Origin: Lachnospiraceae bacterium NK4A144
GTDB lineage: Bacteria; Bacillota; Clostridia; Lachnospirales; Lachnospiraceae
Direction of reading: 5' to 3'
Length of the DNA stretch: 64,000 nt
Assembly: GCA_000424365.1 (NCBI GenBank)
Contig: AUJT01000005.1
Coordinates: 1-64,000 of the forward strand
Position 1 is the first letter of the stretch. Every line of letters starts with the position of its first letter. Positions 57,427-64,000 of this stretch are shown in pieces. The position numbers were made by a program, and so were the translations under genes. The notes under the pieces are model-generated. The model was given only the letters and a program-made list of their open reading frames with translations, was not told where the DNA came from and ran no database searches.

Positions 57427-58011
57427 TTAGAAGATCTGCTTAGGATAATACTCCTTCAGGATCTCACAGTAACCTATTAGAAGTGCTCTGAATTCTGCAA
57501 ATGTGAATTTTGCTTTGAAATTTTCAATCTTTTCGATTTTATGATTGTTATGCGGATTTCTTCTGTCTTTTGCAAACACATGCTCTTTATTCCAGTAACC
57601 TGTATCCGTAAATCTGGTCACATCATTAAATGTGATAGTCTGAGCCTCCGGATCGATAGCCGGATGTGTATGAATCACTGCATGACGCATTCTAAGAAGG
57701 ATATTCTTAGGAGTAACTTCCTCTTCCTTATTCATGATACGAAAAAATCCATCCACATAGCCACGAGCAAAATAGCTGTCTACGATTGCTTTCTCCTCAT
57801 CACTTCCTGAGTGTTCCGCAAAAACCTTAGCTGCTTCTGAGCCCTCATTAAACGCCATGTCATCTGCCAGTACAGACAGATCGTCTGCCTTAGGATAAAG
57901 TGCCAGACCGGTCATCGCATTGACCAACACACTAAAATCATCCTCAGCTGCACCCTTAAGTGTCTCAGCAGTCTTATCAAAGAAAAGACCCATGAGTTCT
58001 CTTTCTACCAT
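57427..58011 (-). CDS. Protein of unknown function (194 aa)
   Basis: The 194-residue soluble protein has a helical N-terminus (LMGLFFDKTAETLKGAAEDDFSVLVNAMTGLALYPKADDLSVLAD), a central ILLRMRHAVIHTHPAID segment and a C-terminal FTFAEFRALLIGYCEILKEYYPKQIF. No signal peptide or known motif. The ATG at 58011 has AAAGGAAA upstream; a later ATG at 57993 is also possible. It follows the HAAS-domain gene by 19 bp on the same strand. I recognise no family. Confidence 0.7.
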   Translation of the reverse strand: MVERELMGLFFDKTAETLKGAAEDDFSVLVNAMTGLALYPKADDLSVLADDMAFNEGSEAAKVFAEHSGSDEEKAIVDSYFARGYVDGFFRIMNKEEEVTPKNILLRMRHAVIHTHPAIDPEAQTITFNDVTRFTDTGYWNKEHVFAKDRRNPHNNHKIEKIENFKAKFTFAEFRALLIGYCEILKEYYPKQIF

Positions 58012-58030
58012 TTTGAAAAAATTTCCTTTC

Positions 58031-58501
58031 TCAGTTTTTGTTCCATAATCCAAACACGATCCAGACAGCAACTATGAGAATGAACACAGGTCCTAAAAAT
58101 ATGATAAATGATCCAACAAGGTACACAACAAGTATAAGGAAAAGTATCATAACGATAGGTATCGCTATCAGTGCCAGAGTCGCTTTCCATCCTGTCAAAA
58201 TACGTGCACGTTCCCTTCTGGCTTCTTCCTGTTCTTCCTGCTTTTCCTGCTTTTCCTCTTCCTCTTTCCATTCTTCATAGGAAGCCCCACGCAGATTCTG
58301 AGGATCACTGGTATCTATTACAGTTTTTGCCAGAAGACGCGGATTACCAAGGCTGTCAAGCACCTCTTCCATGCTCCTGCCTTTTCTAACCTCCGTCTCA
58401 ATGTACTCTTCATAATAACGGACATTTTCATTTATAGTCTGTGAATCTACACTACCTTTAAGCGCATCTCTTAGTTCAGTTAAAAAAAACTCTTCTGTCA
58501 T
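58031..58501 (-). CDS. HAAS-domain (DUF1700-type) membrane protein
   Basis: The 156-residue protein has the HAAS domain at residues about 1-60 (EEFFLTELRDALKG ... VRYYEEYIETEVRKGRSMEEVLDSLGNPRLLAKTVI), a charged Glu/Lys linker, and two membrane helices (about residues 100-150). HAAS proteins usually sit next to PadR regulators and may be their membrane partners; no PadR gene is visible here. An extended -10 promoter is just upstream. Confidence 0.82.
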   Translation of the reverse strand: MTEEFFLTELRDALKGSVDSQTINENVRYYEEYIETEVRKGRSMEEVLDSLGNPRLLAKTVIDTSDPQNLRGASYEEWKEEEEKQEKQEEQEEARRERARILTGWKATLALIAIPIVMILFLILVVYLVGSFIIFLGPVFILIVAVWIVFGLWNKN

Positions 58502-58531
58502 ATGTATTCCTTCCGTGCTCAGATGCTCCTA

Positions 58532-58541
58532 ATTATACCAT
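58532..58541 (-). promoter_or_regulatory. Extended -10 promoter of the HAAS gene
   Basis: On the minus strand ATGGTATAAT: TATAAT (58537-58532) with an upstream TG one base away. No good -35 at standard spacing. About 30 bases before the start codon. Confidence 0.55.
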
Positions 58542-58710
58542 AATGCCGTATTTTCAATTATTAAGACTTCGTGAATTACGTACGCAGGAATTCCTGCAAT
58601 CTAATGTTTTTTATTTCATACACTTGCAAAACTTATGTTTTACCCTGTTTTTTCCGATAAATTTTATTTGGAGACCTATTCCAGGTTTCAAAGTTTACGC
58701 ACAAGTGTTA

Positions 58711-61700
58711 TTAAGCCTTGTTTTCTTCTGTCCTGTCTTCTTTTACCATCTTTTTACCGCCGTTCTTCTTTTTCCCTAAAAGTATAAAGAGCAAGATCAG
58801 CAAAAGGATTCCTGCTATTCCGACTGCAGCAATAACAACATAATTGTATTTAGGTTCCAATATACAGAAAGTTCCGTCCCCTTTCATAGGAAATACCAGA
58901 TATCTTCCGTCTCTCTCTGTATCTATAGGTGTTATATGACCGTTTTCTATTATTCCTGCCTGTACTTTTCCTTTTATGCCATCTGCAAGGAGACGAACAA
59001 CCCACTGATCACCTATGGTGCCATAATCACTATGAACCTGATAGGTAAACTGCTTTAAGACTTTTCTATATCCTTCCGGAACCGTCATATCCGCTGCCGG
59101 AGTCTGTTCAGTATAGGTAAGCGTCGTTCCTCTGTAAAAATTACCTGAAACCAGCATTACCGGGAATGGCTCCTCAGATGCAACGGTAGTAACTATCGTT
59201 ATATATTTTGCCTTCACCGTGATATTTTTTCTAATATCAGAAAGATCCTTTTCTTCCCATACGCCAAATCTGTCTCCTACTATTGGAAGCTCCGGATAGT
59301 CCGTCTCCATGACTGCTCCGCCATACGGCACTTCCATCATCTTCAGGATCATTCCGTCAGCCACAAAGCTCACATGCATTTTTCTCGCGTCTTCCGGTGT
59401 ATTGTCAAGTTCGATAAACTCCGTATATGATACCGCTTTTGCTTCATCTGTGTAGGTCAGACCGTTTACTGCTCCAAGTTTATTTTCTACATATATATTA
59501 CCCGAAACCACCTTTTTTTCGTCATTGATATCACCAGCTATCGTTCCCAGATATTCCTTATCATCAACGGAAATATCAGTCATTGAACGGTTACCGACCA
59601 CTCTGCACCCATATCCTGCGATGCCGCCTATGTAATTATTTCCGGAGATACTGCTCATCGAAAAACTGTCACGGATCAGATAACCACTTTTACCAATGAT
59701 ACCTCCGGCATAATCTCCATCTTCTGTCTGGACTCCGCCAAAATTATATGATGATATTACTGCGCCTATGTCCATACTTCCGGCAATGCCGCCAGCGTTA
59801 CTGTTTTTAACCGATACAAATCCATAATTCGTACAGTCTATCACCGTTGCCCGTTTTGTCCTGTCATACTTAAGGCTGACCTGTCCTGAAGAAACCACTT
59901 CAAAATCAGACTGCAGATCAATGTCTGTATCTGCCATTCCGACTATTCCACCGCCATTTATATCAGCTGTAATGGCACCCGTATTGTTACACTTTGTGAT
60001 CCTTCCCTTTGCGGGAGTATCATCTGAATCATCTGAAATGTCATCAAATATATCATTCAGGTTATCGGTATTGCGATAACGCTCAAGAACGGTCCTCATC
60101 TCGTCAAAGCTATCATTCACAGCCTTATTCAGGCTTTTCAGATTACTGTTGATCTCGTCCGTCTGCTCTCTTATCCTGCTGTCGCTTCCCTTCAGATCTT
60201 CATTCAGCTTATCCATTTCATCCGCTATCTTATCGATCCGTTCGGTAATGCTGGCATCTGTGGCACGAAAATCCGACTTATAGCTGTCATAAACCATCCG
60301 AAGCGTATCATCAAGCGAATTTCCTGCATCTCTAAGACGCTCCAGATCCTTTTCTGTATCTTTAAGGCTCTTCCCTGCCGACATGGCATCGCCAAGAAGC
60401 GTATCCACCTGCGTCAACATATCTTTTGATAAATTAAGCATCTTACTGCTGTAATTTGTCATATCAAGTGTTACACCTGATCCGGCAGCCTTTTCTGCAG
60501 CCTCCATAAGAACATTCATATCATTCAGATCCTGCTGGAGTGCCTTAAACGCAGATTTTGTATCCCTACCAACAAGATCAGGATCAAGTCCGTCTATAAT
60601 ATTGCGGACTGCTCCTGTATGTTCACGTATCTCAGCCTCCATCTGGTCATCTTTTGCGCGATAGTAATTCTTATATCCGCTCACTGTACCACGCAGATCG
60701 TCAGCTGTTCCCCTTATTGCATCAATATCCGCCTGTGTATTGATATCTTCCTGTTCCAACGTTTTTTGAAGCGAAGCGATATGATCTACCAGTTTGTCTG
60801 TTTCCTGTCTGGCGGTATTTATCGCATCATCATGATATGCATTTACCGTATACGGCTCAAACTGCCCCGCAATGCCGCCGATACTCTTTCTACCCTTAAC
60901 GGTACCGTTATTACTGCATGAATCAAGTATTCCTCTTTCATATCCGACAATACCGCCTGTTTTATAACCAGTGTGATCAAACCCAACTTTACCGGTATTC
61001 AGGCATCCTGAGACAATTCCGGAAGATGCTCCCGCTATTCCGCCGGTATAATTAACTTTCTGATCGTTCTGAAGGAGTTCCGTCAGATCATCATTTTTCG
61101 GATCCATACTATCCGGGATGAGTTTACTAAGCTTATCGTCAGTCTTGCTTTCTGACTCATCATCATCATCTTCTTCTCCGATAGCTGCATCTTCTTCTGC
61201 TTTTTCACGCTCATCGTTAATTTCCCAGGCGGTCTTACGTCCTGCGTTTACTTCACCCTTATTTTCACAGTCAAGAATGGTTCCCTCGTTAAATCCTGCT
61301 ATACCGCCGGTACGCCGCATTCCTGTAACAGTACTTTCATTAACTGTCCCTATAATACGACCGCTTTCCATATTATGTCCCGCTGCCGCACCGACTGCCT
61401 CGAGTCCTAAAAGGTTTCCGGACAAGGTACAGTTTTCGATCTTACCATAGTTAACACCTGTTAGTATTCCAACCTCATTCATTTCTCCTGACGGAGTAAC
61501 ATAGCTTTCAACCCTGAGATCACGGACAACGCCTTTTTCAGTAAGAACTCTTATAAGACCGACCTTTGAACCCTGCGTATCATAGAAAAATCCTGATATA
61601 GTATGACCGTTTCCATCAAAAGTTCCTGCAAAAACAGGTATCATGCTAAAATCAGTACCCGCAAGATCAATATCCGTCGTTAATACCCAGCTTTTTCCTT

Positions 61701-61923
61701 CACTATCCGCATCACTGTTCAGAAATCGTGCAAACCGCAAAAAATCATCCAGTGACGAGATCTTAATAGTTTTACTGTCAGAGGTATTCTCTTCCTGCAT
61801 TTCTGCAGCATACGCAGGCGCCGCGGCGCATGGCATACCGGTCGTTATCCCAGTTAACGTAAGCCCTGCTGCGAGCATCAACGCAAGTTCTCTATGAAAA
61901 TGTCTGATACGTCTTATTTTCAT
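58711..61923 (-). CDS. Large GLUG-repeat surface protein with coiled coil and C-terminal membrane anchor
   Basis: The 1070-residue protein has a signal peptide (cleavage near PAYAA), then GLUG-type repeats (VGILTGVNYGKIENC, TGGIAGFNEGTILDC, TGGIAGASSGIVSGC, TGGIVGYERGILDSC). A long coiled coil of about 270 residues follows (TARQETDKLVDHIASLQKTLEQ to KSLNKAVNDSFDEMRTVLERY), then more GLUG repeats, a beta region, and a C-terminal membrane helix (VVIAAVGIAGILLLILLFILLG) with a basic tail. GLUG repeats occur in adhesins and IgA-protease-type proteins. It starts 13 bp after an MMPL-family exporter gene, so the two are co-transcribed. The coiled coil resembles the YhgE/Pip-type segment of phage-receptor and export-associated proteins. 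Confidence 0.85.
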   Translation of the reverse strand: MKIRRIRHFHRELALMLAAGLTLTGITTGMPCAAAPAYAAEMQEENTSDSKTIKISSLDDFLRFARFLNSDADSEGKSWVLTTDIDLAGTDFSMIPVFAGTFDGNGHTISGFFYDTQGSKVGLIRVLTEKGVVRDLRVESYVTPSGEMNEVGILTGVNYGKIENCTLSGNLLGLEAVGAAAGHNMESGRIIGTVNESTVTGMRRTGGIAGFNEGTILDCENKGEVNAGRKTAWEINDEREKAEEDAAIGEEDDDDESESKTDDKLSKLIPDSMDPKNDDLTELLQNDQKVNYTGGIAGASSGIVSGCLNTGKVGFDHTGYKTGGIVGYERGILDSCSNNGTVKGRKSIGGIAGQFEPYTVNAYHDDAINTARQETDKLVDHIASLQKTLEQEDINTQADIDAIRGTADDLRGTVSGYKNYYRAKDDQMEAEIREHTGAVRNIIDGLDPDLVGRDTKSAFKALQQDLNDMNVLMEAAEKAAGSGVTLDMTNYSSKMLNLSKDMLTQVDTLLGDAMSAGKSLKDTEKDLERLRDAGNSLDDTLRMVYDSYKSDFRATDASITERIDKIADEMDKLNEDLKGSDSRIREQTDEINSNLKSLNKAVNDSFDEMRTVLERYRNTDNLNDIFDDISDDSDDTPAKGRITKCNNTGAITADINGGGIVGMADTDIDLQSDFEVVSSGQVSLKYDRTKRATVIDCTNYGFVSVKNSNAGGIAGSMDIGAVISSYNFGGVQTEDGDYAGGIIGKSGYLIRDSFSMSSISGNNYIGGIAGYGCRVVGNRSMTDISVDDKEYLGTIAGDINDEKKVVSGNIYVENKLGAVNGLTYTDEAKAVSYTEFIELDNTPEDARKMHVSFVADGMILKMMEVPYGGAVMETDYPELPIVGDRFGVWEEKDLSDIRKNITVKAKYITIVTTVASEEPFPVMLVSGNFYRGTTLTYTEQTPAADMTVPEGYRKVLKQFTYQVHSDYGTIGDQWVVRLLADGIKGKVQAGIIENGHITPIDTERDGRYLVFPMKGDGTFCILEPKYNYVVIAAVGIAGILLLILLFILLGKKKNGGKKMVKEDRTEENKA

Positions 61924-61936
61924 ATTATCTACCAAG

Positions 61937-64000
61937 TCATTCTTTATTATCTGTTTCTGAATCTGAATCTGTATCTGTAACGGTGTCGACATCATCCGCT
62001 ATTGTTTTATCCGTTACTGCATTATCCGATGCTGTTTTATCCTCAGCTTCGCCTCGTCTCAGCGTGAGGTTCAGATCTCCGTTCATGGTACCCTTAAATT
62101 CTCCTATCATGTATCCTGAGAAATAACCGTTTACCATACCGTTGAGGACAACTGTTCCGGCAGTTTTCTGAAGTACCGATCCTGCTCCGCCAACCGAGAT
62201 CTCCGGTGTCTTTACACTAAAGCTCGTCTTATCAAGGATAGGATCTGCCATGAATAAAAGCTGGGGAAGAACCGTCATTACAAGTACTATACTTGTAAGT
62301 GTTCCTCTGCCAAGCACCAGTCCAAGGTTTGCTATAACCGCGTTACTCGTGATATTTGCAATAAGGAAGCCGCATGCTGTGAGGATAGTTCCACTTGTAA
62401 GGATAGTCGCAAAGGACTCATTAAGGCTCTGTACTATCGCCTGCTGTCTGTCCGGAACTTCTTTTCTCAGATGCACATATCTGTTTGTGATAACGATCGC
62501 ATAGTCAATGGTCGCGCCCATCTGGATAGAACTAACGATCAGATAGGCAAGGAAGTAAAGCGGTGCATTCTGAAGATAAGGGAAGGAGAAGTTGATCCAG
62601 ATACTTCCCTGTATAGTTATCAGCAGGATAAGCGGTAAACTTATCGACTGGAAAGTAAAGAGCAGGATCATTCCTACAAAGAACGCTGTCAGTATGCTTA
62701 TCAGCAGGTTATCGTGGCTGAAAGATCCTGAAAGGTCATCATTACTCGTTGCATCACCGACCACATAGATCCTTTCCTTATAGTAAGACTGTGCCATTGA
62801 ACGGATATCGCGGATCTTTTCATACACTTCCTGTCCTTCAGCCGGTCCTGTAAGCGTAAATACTATTCTGGAATAATTATCACTTTCCAGCTGTTTACGG
62901 GCATTCTGTATCTGATCGTGAATATCTGTTATGTCCTGAGACTGCTTGGCGCTAAGATTAAATGCACCGGCTTCTTTTTTATCATAGATAAAGTCGATGA
63001 GATCAATAACAGCCACTCTGTATTCATCGATACCGTCTATAAAAGCACCGTAAATCTCTTTATCCTGCGCATATGCTGTATAAAGAAGCTTTGCAAGTCC
63101 CGCGTCAACCTTTGCAACTTCCGCAAATTCTCTGGGATTTAAGTCATCAGTCAGGACATATTCCTTTTCATCACCTACATCTACATTTGCGAGAGCCAAT
63201 ATATCATCTACATAATCCCTGCTTTTCAGATTAGCGATGATCTCCGCCTCTGTCGCATAATCTCCCTTAGGAAGGACTATCGCTACATTCGTTCCCGTCT
63301 CAAAGGTCTGATCTATGCGTTCCTTTGCAGCTATAAAATCCGTCATTTTAGGACCGCGCGCAGTGTTTTTATCAAAGATATACGGACAGTTCTGTGAGAA
63401 ACGGAATGCAAAAACAAGTGTTACTATAAATAACAGAGGCAGTATATATCTCGTTTTATAGATAAATTTTCCCCAATAATTGATCTGTGGAACAAAGCTC
63501 TTGTGGCGCGTCTTATCTATCATATCCCTAAAGGTCATGATGAGTCCCGGCATAAACAGGAATACCGTGATCATTGAAAACATGATTGCCTTGCAAAGCA
63601 CCAGACCAAGATCCCGACCTATCTGGAACTTCATAAATACCAGAGCTACCATTCCTGCCATCGTTGTAAGGGAACTGGAAGAAATCTCGACTATCGCCTT
63701 TGAAAGAGCAACCACCATAGCGTCTCTTGGACTCAGTCCATTGTCACGTTCTTCCATATACCGGTGAAACATGATGATCGCGTAGTCGATAGCAAGTGCC
63801 AGCTGAAGGATTATATCAACGGCATTTGAAATATAAGATACTGTGCCAAAAATATAATTCGTACCCTTATTAAGTACAGCTGCCATGGCAAATGTCAGCA
63901 TGAAGATCGGTACTTCGGCATAAGTAGATGATGTAAAGATCAATACCGCAAGAATGACTATAACTGCCATTCCAAGAATTACTTTTACATCGCTTTGAAG
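61937..64000 (-). CDS. MMPL/RND-family exporter, N-terminus beyond the window
   Basis: At least 688 residues; the frame stays open to the right edge, so the start lies outside. It has two sterol-sensing-type membrane bundles (ISNAVDIILQLALAIDYAIIMFHRY and YLIVSSIQMGATIDYAIVITNRYVHLR, with the family's paired Asp-Tyr-Ala motif), an extracellular loop of about 250 residues between them, and an acidic, Thr/Asp-rich C-terminal tail. MMPL proteins export lipids or support surface-protein assembly. Co-transcription with the GLUG-repeat surface protein suggests a shared surface task. Confidence 0.92.
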   Translation of the reverse strand, partial: LQSDVKVILGMAVIVILAVLIFTSSTYAEVPIFMLTFAMAAVLNKGTNYIFGTVSYISNAVDIILQLALAIDYAIIMFHRYMEERDNGLSPRDAMVVALSKAIVEISSSSLTTMAGMVALVFMKFQIGRDLGLVLCKAIMFSMITVFLFMPGLIMTFRDMIDKTRHKSFVPQINYWGKFIYKTRYILPLLFIVTLVFAFRFSQNCPYIFDKNTARGPKMTDFIAAKERIDQTFETGTNVAIVLPKGDYATEAEIIANLKSRDYVDDILALANVDVGDEKEYVLTDDLNPREFAEVAKVDAGLAKLLYTAYAQDKEIYGAFIDGIDEYRVAVIDLIDFIYDKKEAGAFNLSAKQSQDITDIHDQIQNARKQLESDNYSRIVFTLTGPAEGQEVYEKIRDIRSMAQSYYKERIYVVGDATSNDDLSGSFSHDNLLISILTAFFVGMILLFTFQSISLPLILLITIQGSIWINFSFPYLQNAPLYFLAYLIVSSIQMGATIDYAIVITNRYVHLRKEVPDRQQAIVQSLNESFATILTSGTILTACGFLIANITSNAVIANLGLVLGRGTLTSIVLVMTVLPQLLFMADPILDKTSFSVKTPEISVGGAGSVLQKTAGTVVLNGMVNGYFSGYMIGEFKGTMNGDLNLTLRRGEAEDKTASDNAVTDKTIADDVDTVTDTDSDSETDNKE

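Overview
The window looks like chromosomal DNA of a low-to-mid GC anaerobic Firmicute, most likely a motile member of the Lachnospiraceae (Butyrivibrio, Pseudobutyrivibrio or a relative). The evidence is the gene families (PcrA, TypA, YerC/TrpR-like, DUF1836, YitT, HAAS/DUF1700, CspA, M18 aminopeptidase), the strong AGGAGG-type ribosome sites, a sigma-D (sigma-28) promoter in front of a chemoreceptor, and an L-box lysine riboswitch. Genus is inferred; no rRNA gene is present.

Layout. 0-7.4 kb: a DtxR-type regulator with a FeoB-associated Cys-rich protein, NudC, a chemoreceptor paired with a sugar-type binding lipoprotein, and a molybdenum cofactor operon (mobB-moeA-mobA). 7.6-11.7 kb: a membrane GGDEF protein, then O-acetylhomoserine sulfhydrylase divergent from an Rrf2 regulator. 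11.7-19.3 kb: a new 49-aa ORF beside alternating repeats, a PrsW / zinc-ribbon / TraX operon, and a phosphate operon (Na/Pi symporter, response regulator, sensor kinase, YitT) behind a Pho-box-like direct-repeat array. 19.4-21.8 kb: a small accessory patch (ORF6N protein, two XRE regulators, an interrupted ORF). 21.9-43.9 kb: core genes (RlmD, PcrA, DUF1836, YerC, M18 peptidase, inactive M23 protein, CspA, AraR/AraA, lysine-riboswitch dapA-dapB plus a eukaryotic-type HisA, CobO, TypA, TrkA/TrkH, ExoA).

The main accessory island is 44.1-52.56 kb. It opens with a lasso-peptide-like cluster in the order precursor, HPr-kinase-like, asparagine-synthetase-like cyclase, the A-K-C order of paeninodin-type clusters. 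No B1 (RRE) or B2 (protease) gene follows. Directly after the cyclase stop comes a 4.5-kb segment bounded by 52-bp inverted repeats. It holds a wrecked large serine recombinase, an AbiEi/AbiEii abortive-infection pair with two palindromic operators, and an unrecognised two-gene unit. The right inverted repeat abuts an eight-tRNA operon (Pro, Gly, Arg, His, Gln, Lys, Arg, His, in transcription order) driven by a consensus promoter.

53.6-64 kb: YfcE, RdgB, a cell-wall amidase lacking its expected catalytic Glu, RlmL, an unknown protein, a HAAS-domain protein, and a giant GLUG-repeat surface protein co-transcribed with an MMPL-family exporter that runs off the right edge.

A dispersed ~145-bp structured repeat (two full copies and one internally deleted copy, with compensatory stem changes) and an exact 14-bp intergenic motif (three copies) are the most notable non-coding signals.
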